From positions 124,001 to 188,000 of the forward strand of contig NZ_BMUA01000004.1 in NCBI RefSeq assembly GCF_014649955.1: 64,000 nucleotides of DNA, read 5' to 3'. Position 1 is the stretch's first letter; each line of letters opens with the position of its first letter. Made by a program: the position numbers and the translations under genes. This DNA is from Streptomyces violascens. Lineage in GTDB: Bacteria; Actinomycetota; Actinomycetes; Streptomycetales; Streptomycetaceae. Below are positions 8,884 through 17,045 of the stretch, piece after piece. The notes under the pieces are model-generated. The model was not told the DNA's origin. It did not search any database and worked only from the letters and a program-made list of their open reading frames with translations.

Positions 8884-9086
8884 CTGGGGCTCCGCCCCAG
8901 ACCCCGATGCCCCCACCCCGCCCCTTCCCGAAACCCGCCGGGGGTTGGGAAAGGGGTGAAGCCGGGTTCCTGGGGCTGCGCCCCAGCCCCCGTTCGCGCC
9001 CGAACGGCGCTCGTCCTCAAACTCCCCCAAGGCCTCACGGGCCAGGGGGGACCCCCATGACAGGCTGAAATGCTCCGGTGCGGGCC
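8884..9086. repeat. Dispersed intergenic repeat, copy A (inverted relative to B and C)
   Basis: This is one of three related copies in the window. Shared elements, read on the minus strand, are a TTTCAGCC block (9061-9072 region), GTTTGAGGACGAGCGCC (9006-9022), hairpins CTGGGGC-NNN-GCCCCAG (8970-8986 and again 8884-8900) and a GGAAGGGGCGGGGTGGGG tract (about 8911-8929). Copy A carries about 40 extra bases between the TTTCAGCC block and GTTTGAGG. It fills most of the 375-bp gap 8805-9179, whose right end holds the operator and promoter of the next gene. Confidence 0.8.
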
Positions 9087-9126
9087 GGGGCGCGGCCCCA
9101 GGAGGGTGGGGCCTTCCCAGGGGACA

Positions 9127-9142
9127 TACCGACTGGTTAGTC
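9127..9142 (+). promoter_or_regulatory. TetR-type operator, left end of the acyl-CoA island
   Basis: TACCGACTGGTTAGTC matches, at 13 of 16 positions, the reverse complement of the perfect palindrome at 14587-14602 at the other end of the same gene island. It lies 38 nt before the SDR start, in the promoter position. The matching pair suggests control of both outer promoters by one regulator, most simply the TetR encoded at 11676-12272. Confidence 0.6.
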
Positions 9143-9179
9143 TGTCGGGGCATTCGGCACCACAGAGAGGCGGGTCTCC

Positions 9180-9953
9180 ATGAGCACGGGACAGGCGGTC
9201 CAGGGCGCCGCAGTGGTCGTCACCGGCGCAGGCGGCGGCATAGGCGCCGCCCTCGCGCGCAGATTCGCGGCGGAGGGCGCCCGCGTCGTCGTCAACGACC
9301 TGGACGCGGACAAGGCCCGTAAGACCGCCGAGGAGATCGGTGCCATCGCCGTCCCGGGGGACGCCTCCACCGTCGTCGGCCCCGCCCGCGACGCCCTCGG
9401 CGGCGCCATCGACATCTACTGCGCCAACGCGGGCCTGGGATCCGGCGGTTCGGAGGCCGCCCCCGAGGACGTATGGGCCGCGGCCTGGGACGTCAACGTG
9501 ATGGCCCACGTCAGGGCCGCCCGCGAGCTGCTGCCCGAATGGCTGGAGCGTGGCGCGGGGCGGTTCGTGTCCACCGTCTCCGCCGCCGGGCTGCTCACCA
9601 TGATCGGCGCGGCGCCCTACAGCGTCACCAAGCACGGTGCGCTCGCCTTCGCCGAGTGGCTTTCGCTGACCTACCGCCACCGCGGCATCCAGGTCCACGC
9701 GATCTGCCCGCAGGGCGTGCGCACCGACATGCTGGACGCCACCGGATCCGCCGGCGACCTCGTGCTCAAGCCCACCGCGATCGAGCCCGACGAAGTGGCC
9801 GACGCCCTCTTCGGCGCCATGGCCGACGGACGCTTTCTCGTGCTGCCCCACCCCGAGGTCGCCGATTACTACACGGCCCGCGCCGCCACCCCCGACCGCT
9901 GGCTGACCGGCATGAACCACCTTCAGCAGAAGTGGGAGACGAGCGCCGAATGA
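9180..9953 (+). CDS. SDR family NAD(P)-dependent oxidoreductase
   Basis: This is a classical short-chain dehydrogenase of 257 residues. It has the cofactor motif TGAGGGIG (residues 15-22), the acidic ND-L-D end of beta-strand 2 (NAD preference plausible), CANAG (about 81-85), the catalytic Ser in STVSAAG and the YSVTK Tyr/Lys pair. The ATG at 9180 follows a GAGAGGCGGG site. Its stop overlaps the acyl-CoA ligase start (ATGA, 9950-9953), so the two are translationally coupled. In this acyl-CoA context it probably oxidises or reduces a hydroxyacyl or alcohol intermediate. Expression is likely governed by the operator at 9127-9142. Confidence 0.85.
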   Translation: MSTGQAVQGAAVVVTGAGGGIGAALARRFAAEGARVVVNDLDADKARKTAEEIGAIAVPGDASTVVGPARDALGGAIDIYCANAGLGSGGSEAAPEDVWAAAWDVNVMAHVRAARELLPEWLERGAGRFVSTVSAAGLLTMIGAAPYSVTKHGALAFAEWLSLTYRHRGIQVHAICPQGVRTDMLDATGSAGDLVLKPTAIEPDEVADALFGAMADGRFLVLPHPEVADYYTARAATPDRWLTGMNHLQQKWETSAE

Positions 9954-11602
9954 CCTCGATCTACGCGGCCAAGCCCTGGCTGGCCCAGCTCAGCGATGCC
10001 CAGCGGGCGGACATCACCCCGCCCGAGACCGTGCTGCACTCCTTCCGCGCCGCCGTCGCCCGCGCCCCCGAACGCACCGCGCTCGCCTACTTCGACGGCC
10101 GCCTGAGCTACGCCGAGACCGACGCGCTCTCCGACTCCGTGGCCGGCCACCTCGCCGCCCGGGGCCTGGTCCGCGGCGACCGCGTCGCGCTCATGCTGCA
10201 GAACACCCCGCACTTCGTGATCGCCCTGCTCGGCGCGTGGAAGGCCGGGGCCACCGTCGTCCCGCTCAACCCCATGTACAAGTCGGGCGAGGTCGCGCAC
10301 GTACTCAAGGACTCCGACGCCGCCGCGCTGATCTGCTCCGACCGCGCCTGGGAGGACTATCTGCGCGACACCGCCGCCGCCTCCCCGGTCCGCATCGTCC
10401 TCACCGCCTGCGAGCTCGATCTTCAGACGGAGAACGACCAGAGGGTGCTCGGGTTCGAGCGGTCTGCCGTGCCCGGCGACACCGATGACCTCGTCGGCGT
10501 TGCCCGGCAGGGGCTCGGCGCTCCCTCAGGGCGGGAACTCTCCGGCGGTGACACGGCGTTGATCAGTTATACGTCCGGCACCAGTGGCACCCCCAAAGGC
10601 GCGATGAACACCCATCGCGGCATCACCTACAACGCGGAGAGGCAGCGCACCGGACATCCGATAGCAGAAGGCTCGGGCTACTTCGCGCTCGCGCCGCTCT
10701 TCCACATCACCGGCATGGTCTGCGAACTCGCCGCCTGCATCGCCAACGCGGGCACCCTGATCCTGGCCTACCGCTTCCACCCGGGTGTCGTCCTCGACGC
10801 CTTTGCCGAACACCGCCCCGCCTACACGGTCGGACCCTCCACGGCCTTCATGGCGCTCGCGGCCACCCCCGGCGTCACCCGGGAGCACTTCGCGTCCTTC
10901 GAGGTCATCTCGTCGGGCGGCGCACCCCTGCCGCCCGCGCTGGTCGAGAAGTTCCGCGAGGGCTTCGGTCCGTACATCCGCAACGGCTACGGACTGACCG
11001 AGTGCACCGCCCCCTGTGCCTCGGTGCCGCCCGAGAAGGAAGCGCCGGTCGACCCGGTCTCCGGGACGCTCTCGGTCGGCGTGCCCGGGCCCGAGACGGT
11101 GGTGCGGATCGTCGACCTCGAAGGCAACGAGGTGCCCTTCGGCGAGCAGGGCGAGATCCTGGTGCGCGGGCCGCAGGTCGTGCCCGGCTACTGGCGCCGC
11201 CCCGACGCCACCGCCGAGGCGTTCCCCGACGGCGAGCTGCGTACCGGCGACATCGGCTTCATGGACCGCGACGGCTGGCTCTACGTGGTCGACCGCATGA
11301 AGGACATGATCAACGCGTCCGGGTTCAAGGTGTGGCCGCGCGAGGTCGAGGACGTCCTCTACACCCACCCGGCGGTCCGCGAGGCGGCCGTCGTGGGCAT
11401 CCCCGACGCGTACCGGGGAGAGAGCGTCAAGGCGTACGTCAGTCTGCGCCCGGGCGCCGAGGCCGACCCGGCCGAGCTCGCCGCGTACTGCAAGGAGCGG
11501 CTCGCCGCCTACAAGTACCCGCGCGAGGTCGAGATCCTGGCGGAGCTTCCCAAGACCACGAGTGGGAAGATCCTCAGGCGGGAACTGCGCACCCAGGCGT
11601 AG
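9950..11602 (+). CDS. Acyl-CoA synthetase (AMP-forming, ANL superfamily)
   Basis: The enzyme activates a carboxylic acid to its CoA thioester through an acyl-adenylate. The 550-residue protein has the P-loop-like YTSGTSGTPKGAM (A3), the YGLTE (A5) and TGD (A7) motifs, the hinge DRMKDMINASGFKVWPREVE (A8) and the C-terminal catalytic Lys in TTSGKILRREL (A10), so all steps should be functional. It begins by a 4-nt ATGA overlap with the SDR gene. The TetR gene follows after 73 nt. Length and motifs fit medium/long-chain or aryl acyl-CoA ligases; the partner acyl-CoA dehydrogenase on the other strand favours a fatty or branched acid. The exact substrate is not visible. Confidence 0.9.
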   Translation: MTSIYAAKPWLAQLSDAQRADITPPETVLHSFRAAVARAPERTALAYFDGRLSYAETDALSDSVAGHLAARGLVRGDRVALMLQNTPHFVIALLGAWKAGATVVPLNPMYKSGEVAHVLKDSDAAALICSDRAWEDYLRDTAAASPVRIVLTACELDLQTENDQRVLGFERSAVPGDTDDLVGVARQGLGAPSGRELSGGDTALISYTSGTSGTPKGAMNTHRGITYNAERQRTGHPIAEGSGYFALAPLFHITGMVCELAACIANAGTLILAYRFHPGVVLDAFAEHRPAYTVGPSTAFMALAATPGVTREHFASFEVISSGGAPLPPALVEKFREGFGPYIRNGYGLTECTAPCASVPPEKEAPVDPVSGTLSVGVPGPETVVRIVDLEGNEVPFGEQGEILVRGPQVVPGYWRRPDATAEAFPDGELRTGDIGFMDRDGWLYVVDRMKDMINASGFKVWPREVEDVLYTHPAVREAAVVGIPDAYRGESVKAYVSLRPGAEADPAELAAYCKERLAAYKYPREVEILAELPKTTSGKILRRELRTQA

Positions 11603-11675
11603 CGCCCGGCACACACGACCAGCACGGCACGACCAGCTCACAGCTTCGCGCACGTACGAGAGAAAGGTGGCGGCG

Positions 11676-12272
11676 ATGGCCAAGGCGACGGACACAAGCG
11701 GCACCACCCCCGTCCCCCAGCGGCTGCTCGCCGCCGCCACCCGCCTCTTCGCGGAGAACGGCTACGACCGCACCTCGGTGCAGGAGATCGTGGAGGCGGC
11801 GGGCGTCACCAAGGGCGCGCTCTACCACTACTTCGGCTCCAAGGAGGACCTCCTCCAGGAGGTGTACGCCCGGGTGCTGCGGCTCCAGCAGGAGCGGCTC
11901 GACGCGTTCGCCGACGCGGACGAGCCCATCGAGCAGCGGCTGCGCGAGGCGGCCGCCGACGTGGTGGTGACCACCATCGACAACCTCGACGACGCGGCGA
12001 TCTTCTTCCGCTCCATGCACCACCTGAGCCCGGAGAAGAACAAGCAGGTCCGGGCCGAGCGCCGCCGCTACCACGAGCGGTTCCGCGCGCTCATCGAAGA
12101 GGGGCAGGCCGCCGGGGTGTTCTCCACCGCGACCCCGGCCGACCTGGTGGTGGACTACCACTTCGGCTCGGTCCACCACCTGTCCACCTGGTACCGCCCG
12201 GACGGCCCGCTCACCGAGCAGCAGGTCGCCGATCACCTCGCCGACCTGCTGCTGCGCGCGCTGCGTCCCTGA
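11676..12272 (+). CDS. TetR/AcrR family transcriptional regulator
   Basis: This 198-residue repressor-type protein has an N-terminal helix-turn-helix (residues about 14-60: RLLAAATRLFAENGYDRTS, then VTKGALYHYFGSKEDLL) and an all-alpha ligand domain with the conserved-looking FFRSMHHLSPEKNKQVRAER segment. The ATG at 11676 has a GAAAGGTGG site upstream; longer in-frame options overlap the ligase gene. It lies in the middle of the acyl-CoA island. The two matched palindromes at 9127 and 14587 are its most likely targets, with an acyl-CoA as probable inducer, as known for many TetR regulators of beta-oxidation genes. Binding is inferred from position only. Confidence 0.88.
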   Translation: MAKATDTSGTTPVPQRLLAAATRLFAENGYDRTSVQEIVEAAGVTKGALYHYFGSKEDLLQEVYARVLRLQQERLDAFADADEPIEQRLREAAADVVVTTIDNLDDAAIFFRSMHHLSPEKNKQVRAERRRYHERFRALIEEGQAAGVFSTATPADLVVDYHFGSVHHLSTWYRPDGPLTEQQVADHLADLLLRALRP

Positions 12273-12291
12273 ACCCCGAACCGCCCGGCCC

Positions 12292-13506
12292 TTACAGGTA
12301 CTTCTTCAGCTCGCGGCGGGCCAGCGAGCGCTGGTGCACCTCGTCCGGGCCGTCCGCGAGCCTCAACGTCCTGGCCGCCGCCCAGAGTTCGGCCAGCGGG
12401 AAGTCCTGGCCGACGCCGCCCGCTCCGTGCAGCTGGACCGCGTTGTCGATGATGCCGACGACCGTGCGCGGGGTGGCGATCTTGATGGCCTGGATCTCGG
12501 TGTGTGCCCCGCGGTTGCCCACGGTGTCCATCAGCCAGGCCGTCTTCAGGACGAGCAGCCTGAGCTGCTCGACCGCGACGCGGGCGTCCGCGATCCACTC
12601 CTGGACCACGCCCTGCTGGGCGATGGGCTTGCCGAACGCGGTACGGGACACGGCCCTTCGGCACATCAGCTCGATGGCCCGCTCGGCCATGCCGATCAGC
12701 CGCATGCAGTGGTGGATCCGGCCGGGCCCGAGCCGCGCCTGGGCGATGGCGAAGCCGCCGCCGGCCTCGCCGACCAGATTGCTCGCGGGCACCCGGGCGC
12801 CGTGGAAGACGACCTCTGCGTGACCGCCGTGGGAGTGGTCCTCGTAGCCGTACACCTGCATGGCGCGGCGGATCTCGACGCCCGGGGTGTCGCGGGGGAC
12901 CAGGACCATCGACTGCTGGCGGCGCACGTCGGCGTTGGCGGGGTCGGTCTTGCCCATCACGATGAAGATCTTGCAGTCCGGGTTCATGGCGCCGGAGATG
13001 TACCACTTGCGGCCGGTGATGACGTACTCGTCGCCGTCGCGCTCGATCCGGGTCTCGATGTTGGTGGCGTCCGAGGAGGCCACCTCGGGCTCGGTCATCG
13101 CGAACGCCGAGCGGATCTCCCCGGCGAGCAGCGGCTCAAGCCACTGCTTCTTCTGCTCGTCCGAGCCGAACTGGGCGAGCACCTCCATGTTCCCGGTGTC
13201 CGGGGCCGCGCAGTTGAGGGCGGTCGGCGCCAGGTGCGGGGAGCGGCCGGTGATCTCGGCCAGCGGGGCGTACTGGAGATTGGTGAGCCCCGCGCCGTAC
13301 TCCGCGTCGGGAAGGAACAGGTTCCACAGGCCCTGCCGGCGCGCCTCGGCCTTGAGGTCCTGCACCACCTGAGGGGTGTCCCACGGGGATGCGAGCCGGG
13401 CGCGCTGCTCTTCGGCGACGGCCTCGGCGGGGTGGACGTACTCGTCCATGAAGGCGAGGAGCCTGGTCCGCAGTTCTTCGGTGCGGGCGTCGAATGCGAA
13501 GTCCAT
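12292..13506 (-). CDS. Acyl-CoA dehydrogenase family protein (ACAD10/11-like)
   Basis: This FAD-dependent flavoenzyme of 404 residues is expected to introduce the alpha-beta double bond into an acyl-CoA. Family landmarks are FAMTEPEVASSDATNIET (FAD-binding strand), KWYISGAMNPDCKIFIVMG, then GPGRIHHCMRLIGMAERA, SRTAFGKPIAQQGVVQEWIADAR and the C-terminal QLHGAGGVGQDFPLAELWAAAR loop. These resemble the ACAD10/11 group, which handles 4-hydroxy or very long chain acyl-CoAs in eukaryotes. It starts 9 nt after the APH-like kinase gene, whose last codons contain its AGGAAGG ribosome binding site, so the two form an operon. In human ACAD11 the same two domains are fused, which supports a functional pair. 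Confidence 0.9.
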   Translation of the reverse strand: MDFAFDARTEELRTRLLAFMDEYVHPAEAVAEEQRARLASPWDTPQVVQDLKAEARRQGLWNLFLPDAEYGAGLTNLQYAPLAEITGRSPHLAPTALNCAAPDTGNMEVLAQFGSDEQKKQWLEPLLAGEIRSAFAMTEPEVASSDATNIETRIERDGDEYVITGRKWYISGAMNPDCKIFIVMGKTDPANADVRRQQSMVLVPRDTPGVEIRRAMQVYGYEDHSHGGHAEVVFHGARVPASNLVGEAGGGFAIAQARLGPGRIHHCMRLIGMAERAIELMCRRAVSRTAFGKPIAQQGVVQEWIADARVAVEQLRLLVLKTAWLMDTVGNRGAHTEIQAIKIATPRTVVGIIDNAVQLHGAGGVGQDFPLAELWAAARTLRLADGPDEVHQRSLARRELKKYL

Positions 13507-13515
13507 GAGGGGCGT

Positions 13516-14538
13516 TCAGCCTTCCTGAAGGGTGGTGAGGCCGTGCTCGATGAAGACCGGGACGAGCTCGCCGATGCGGTCGAAGCCGGCGCCCACGGTC
13601 TGGCCGAGGGTGTAGCGGTAGTGGATGCCTTCGAGGATCACGGCGAGCTTGAACCAGGCGAACGCCGTGTACCAGGAGATGGCGGAGGTGTCGCGGCCGG
13701 AGCGGGCCGCATAGCGTTCGATCAGCTCGGCGGGGGAGGGGTGGCCGGCCGCGCCGGCGGTGGTGGAGACCGGAGAGTTCGGGACTTCCAGTTGCGCGCT
13801 GTACATCGCCAGCAGGCCGAGGTCGGTCAACGGGTCGCCCAGCGTGGACATCTCCCAGTCAAGGACCGCCTTGATCCGGTCGTCGTCGCCGATCAGCACG
13901 TTGTCGAGGCGGTAGTCGCCGTGGACGACGGTCGGGGCGGGCGATACGGGAAGGTCACGGCCGAGCGCCGCGTGCAGCTCGTCGATGCCGGCCAGGTCGC
14001 GGTTGCGGGAGGCGTCGAGCTGCTTGCCCCAGCGGCGGAGCTGCCGGTCGAGGAAGCCCTCGGGCCGCCCGAAGTCGCCGAGCCCGACGGCCTCGGGGTC
14101 CACCGCGTGCAGCTCGACGAGCGTGTCGACCAGCGCGAGCACGGCCGCCCGGGTCCGCTCGGCGCCGAGCGGCGCGAGCTGTTCGGCGGTGCGGTACGGC
14201 GTCCCGGCCACGTACTCCATGACGTAGAACGGCGAGCCGAGCACCGACTCGTCCTCGCAGAGCAGCACCGGTTCGGGCACCGGGACGGCCGTGGGGTACA
14301 GGGCGCTGATCACCCGGTGTTCGCGCTTCATGTCGTGCGCGGTGGCGAGTACGTGGCCAAGGGGTGGCCGCCGCACGACCCACTGGCCGGCCCCGTCCGT
14401 GACGACGTACGTCAGATTCGAGCGGCCCCCCTCGATCAGCCGGGCCCTGAGCGGTCCGCTCACCAGACCCGGCCGCACGCGGTCGAGGTGGGCCCGCAGC
14501 TGATCCGGGTCGAGGCCTGGCGGGGGGACTGTGCTCAT
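13516..14538 (-). CDS. Phosphotransferase family protein (ACAD11-type APH kinase)
   Basis: This is an aminoglycoside-phosphotransferase-fold kinase of 340 residues. It shows a Gly-rich N-lobe loop (IEGGRSNLTYVV), the catalytic loop HGDYRLDNVL (Asp base and Asn) and the metal-binding DWEMSTLGDPLTDLG. Together with the adjacent acyl-CoA dehydrogenase it mirrors the two halves of ACAD10/11, where the kinase phosphorylates a 4-hydroxyacyl-CoA before elimination, so that role is plausible. The start is ATG 14538: GGAGGTG lies 8 nt upstream. The upstream in-frame GTG at 14547 falls inside that ribosome binding site and is rejected. A perfect operator lies 49 nt upstream of the start. Confidence 0.87.
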   Translation of the reverse strand: MSTVPPPGLDPDQLRAHLDRVRPGLVSGPLRARLIEGGRSNLTYVVTDGAGQWVVRRPPLGHVLATAHDMKREHRVISALYPTAVPVPEPVLLCEDESVLGSPFYVMEYVAGTPYRTAEQLAPLGAERTRAAVLALVDTLVELHAVDPEAVGLGDFGRPEGFLDRQLRRWGKQLDASRNRDLAGIDELHAALGRDLPVSPAPTVVHGDYRLDNVLIGDDDRIKAVLDWEMSTLGDPLTDLGLLAMYSAQLEVPNSPVSTTAGAAGHPSPAELIERYAARSGRDTSAISWYTAFAWFKLAVILEGIHYRYTLGQTVGAGFDRIGELVPVFIEHGLTTLQEG

Positions 14539-14586
14539 GTTCGGCACCTCCGGACGGGGGTCGGGGCATGCTGTCCGGAGACACGC

Positions 14587-14602
14587 TACCGACCAGTCGG
14601 TA
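14587..14602 (-). promoter_or_regulatory. TetR-type operator, right end of the acyl-CoA island
   Basis: TACCGACCAGTCGGTA is a perfect 7-bp palindrome around a 2-bp centre, 49 nt upstream of the kinase start. It pairs with the similar site at 9127-9142 (13 of 16 bases). The palindromic TetR-type form and the location at both outer promoters of a gene group containing a TetR gene make it a likely operator. Confidence 0.7.
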
Positions 14603-14679
14603 TGCCGTCCAGGGCGGGCCGCGAATTACGGCGTATCCAAGGGAGGGATGCGGGTCCCGGAAGAGCCCGGAGGCCGGTT

Positions 14680-15000
14680 TCAGAACAGCATGGCGACGGC
14701 GAAGCAGGCCAGGGCCACCGTGCAGGCGGCCGTGGCGACCGCGGCGCGCACCCCGAGAACCCGGGGCCGCCCGGCGCCGCTCAGGGCCTGGATGCGGCGG
14801 TGCGCGACGGCCAGGAACCCGAGCCACACCAGCCCGCTGAGCGTCAGTGCGAGGATCCCGAGCGGTGAACTCCCTCGGTGCACCGCCTGTTTGGCGGCGA
14901 GCACGGCGGCCACTGTGCAGGACAGCGTGGTACGCCGCCAGGCGAGCCGGGTCCGCTCCGGCTGGAGCCCCGGGTCGCGGGCGGGCACCGGCGAGGGCAT
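14680..15000 (-). CDS. DUF202 family membrane protein
   Basis: This small integral membrane protein of 106 residues is of unknown function. The DUF202 signature LQPERTRLAWRRTTLS opens it, followed by three predicted transmembrane helices (about residues 27-45, 50-68 and 85-105). It begins with a 4-nt ATGA overlap (14997-15000 on this strand) with the other DUF202 gene upstream, so the two are co-translated and may form a heteromeric complex. It is shorter than, and only distantly similar to, its partner. Paired DUF202 genes are common in actinobacteria. Confidence 0.85.
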   Translation of the reverse strand: MPSPVPARDPGLQPERTRLAWRRTTLSCTVAAVLAAKQAVHRGSSPLGILALTLSGLVWLGFLAVAHRRIQALSGAGRPRVLGVRAAVATAACTVALACFAVAMLF

Positions 15001-15392
15001 CAGCCGGCCCAGCCGAAGACGACGACCACCACCATCACCACGGCGACCACCGCGACGGCGAGGCTCAGGAGCGTGGGGAACCGCGACACCGGCAGGTCCT
15101 CGCCGCGCCGCATGGCCCGCTCGCAGCGCACCCAGTGGTTCACCGCCCGCAGCGCGCAGAGCACGCCCGCGGCGAGCAGCGCGAGGGCGAGCGCGACCCG
15201 GACGCCCCAGCGCAGGTCGGGCAGGAACTGGTCGACCGCGAAACCGCCCCCGACCAGCGCGAGCGAGGTCCTGATCCAGGCCAGGAAGGTGCGCTCGTTG
15301 GCGAGCGAGAACCGGTAGTCGGGGGTCTCGCCCTCCTCGCCGATGCGCTGGGGCGCGAACCACAGCCGCAGGGTCTGCACGATCGTGATCAC
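15000..15392 (-). CDS. YidH family DUF202 membrane protein
   Basis: This is a 130-residue membrane protein. The conserved N-terminal motif is LANERTFLAWIRTSLALVGGGFA (residues about 28-50), in which the first helix already starts. Two more transmembrane helices follow (about 56-76 and 105-127), the last ending in a run of Val. I chose the GTG at 15392 (M-I-T-I-V-Q-T-L-R-L-W), preceded by TAGGG. An in-frame GTG at 15413 lies directly behind its own GAGGGG and is less likely. It follows the NUDIX gene by 25 nt and overlaps the second DUF202 gene, so NUDIX and the DUF202 pair probably share a transcript. Function is unknown; E. coli YidH is uncharacterised as well. Confidence 0.85.
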   Translation of the reverse strand: MITIVQTLRLWFAPQRIGEEGETPDYRFSLANERTFLAWIRTSLALVGGGFAVDQFLPDLRWGVRVALALALLAAGVLCALRAVNHWVRCERAMRRGEDLPVSRFPTLLSLAVAVVAVVMVVVVVFGWAG

Positions 15393-15417
15393 CCGCCGCA
15401 CCCTACCCGGCACCCCC

Positions 15418-15933
15418 TCAGGACAGGTCGATGCCCGAAGCGCGCAGCCGCCGCCAGGCCGCGAGGCCGTCCGGCACCCACTCCCAGGCCCCGATCCGGC
15501 GCTCCAGTTCGGCGAGCGGCAGGAAGTCGTGCCAGGCGACCTCCTCCACCTGCGGATTCACCGGGAGCTCGCAGCGGACCTCGTACACGGCCGACCACCA
15601 GCTCTGCTCGCCGTTCTCGTAGAGGAACTTGAACAGCGGCACGGGCTGCGGAAGACCACAGACGCCGAGCTCCTCCTCGGCCTCGCGCAGCGCCGCGCCG
15701 TCGTACGACTCGCCCGCGCCGACCACCCCGCCGACGAACATGTCGTACAGGGAGGGGAAGACGAGCTTCTCCGGCGTGCGGCGGTGCACGAAGATCCGGC
15801 CCGCCGCGTCTGTGGCCAGGATGAACACGCAGCGGTGCCGCAGGTTCCGGGCGTAGGCGTCGGCGCGCCGGGCCTGCCCGATCACGGTGTCCTGCTCGTC
15901 GACGATGTCCAGGATTTCGTCAGCCGGATTCAT
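15418..15933 (-). CDS. NUDIX hydrolase (IPP-isomerase-like subgroup)
   Basis: This 171-residue NUDIX protein is expected to hydrolyse a nucleoside diphosphate derivative. The Nudix box is intact: GAGESYDGAALREAEEELG, followed by the acidic metal ligands. Its sequence around (RHRCVFILATDAAGRIFVHRR and LYDMFVGGVVGAGE) resembles the YfcD/IPP-isomerase-like branch, in which the substrate is not settled. ATG 15933 is used; no strong ribosome binding site is visible. It is the first gene of the probable NUDIX-DUF202 operon. Confidence 0.85.
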   Translation of the reverse strand: MNPADEILDIVDEQDTVIGQARRADAYARNLRHRCVFILATDAAGRIFVHRRTPEKLVFPSLYDMFVGGVVGAGESYDGAALREAEEELGVCGLPQPVPLFKFLYENGEQSWWSAVYEVRCELPVNPQVEEVAWHDFLPLAELERRIGAWEWVPDGLAAWRRLRASGIDLS

Positions 15934-15982
15934 GGGGTCATGAAATCACCGGCCCATGGCCTCTCGGTACGAGAGCCGCGCC

Positions 15983-16879
15983 TCAGTGCGGCTGGAGGTC
16001 GCGGGCCTCCTCCTGCGGCGCCGTCCCCGACGGCATCGCCGGGTGAAGACCGAGCAGCACGATCCCCGCCACGATCGCGGCGAGCCCGGCCGCCTCCCAG
16101 GCCAGCGCGCCCGCGTCGGTACGCAGCCGGTCCCCGAGGAAGCCGACGCCGCAGGCGATCCCGGCGAGCGGCTGGGCGGCCGTCAGGGCGGGCAGCGACA
16201 TCCGCAGCGGGGCCGTCTCGAAGGCACTCTGGACCAGGACCAGGCCGGTCACCCCGAGCGCGATCACCCCGTACGGCTGCCAGCTCGTCATCAGCTCCGG
16301 CCAGCCGCCGCCCGAAAGGCGCTGGCCGCTGATCCGGGTCAGCGCGTCCTGGAGGCCGTACAGCAGGCCCGCTGCGATGGCGAGCATCACCGGGGCCGCG
16401 ACGCTCAGCCGGTCGTGTTTGGCGAGGCCCGCCAGCATCAGCGCGATCCCGACCACCAGGCCCACGATCAGCCAGTGCCGCAGCGCCCCCGCCTCCGAGA
16501 CGCCGCCGTGCGGCTGACCCGCCACGATGAACGCGGTCACCCCGCCCGCGAGCAGCGCGAGCCCCGCCCAGCCCTGGCGGCCCAGCGGCTGACGGGTCCA
16601 GAGTCTGGACAGCCACATCGCGAAGAAAAGGTTGGTCGCCACCAGCGGCTCGACCAGGGACACCTGGCCCCAGCCCAGCGCGAGGGCGCTGAGCACCATG
16701 CCCGCCACCATCAGGCCTATCCCGGCCAGCCAGCGCGGCATCCGCACCAGGTCGAGCAGCAGCCGCGGCGACATGAAGTCGCCGATCGGGGCGCGCTGCG
16801 CCGCGTTCTGCTGCAGCACGAAGCCCGAGCCCAGACAACACGCTGCGCTCACGGCGAGGACGAGGACCAGAACCGACAC
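15983..16879 (-). CDS. DMT superfamily (EamA-like) transporter
   Basis: This is a 298-residue inner-membrane protein with about ten hydrophobic helices in two repeats, as in the drug/metabolite transporter superfamily. It opens with a helix containing ACCLGSGFVLQQNAAQRAP, a sequence seen in NipA/EamA-like proteins, and ends with a soluble charged tail. The start at GTG 16879 is chosen because TTGAGG lies 8 nt upstream; another GTG six bases further up touches that site. It is divergent from the FAD dehydrogenase gene with a 166-nt gap. The substrate cannot be told; magnesium, amino acids and drugs are known in the superfamily. Confidence 0.8.
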   Translation of the reverse strand: MSVLVLVLAVSAACCLGSGFVLQQNAAQRAPIGDFMSPRLLLDLVRMPRWLAGIGLMVAGMVLSALALGWGQVSLVEPLVATNLFFAMWLSRLWTRQPLGRQGWAGLALLAGGVTAFIVAGQPHGGVSEAGALRHWLIVGLVVGIALMLAGLAKHDRLSVAAPVMLAIAAGLLYGLQDALTRISGQRLSGGGWPELMTSWQPYGVIALGVTGLVLVQSAFETAPLRMSLPALTAAQPLAGIACGVGFLGDRLRTDAGALAWEAAGLAAIVAGIVLLGLHPAMPSGTAPQEEARDLQPH

Positions 16880-17045
16880 GACGTACACCTCAAGTACGGC
16901 CGGGGGGAGCCGACTTGGCCGACGATAGCGCCCCGGGGGCGCTGATGCCTCCCGGGTGCCCGCAGCCGGGCGGTTGACGCCGGGTGACGGCCCGCCGAAG
17001 ATCTGACGCACGGGTAACTTGGCGGACGAGCGGAGTGACGGGCCC

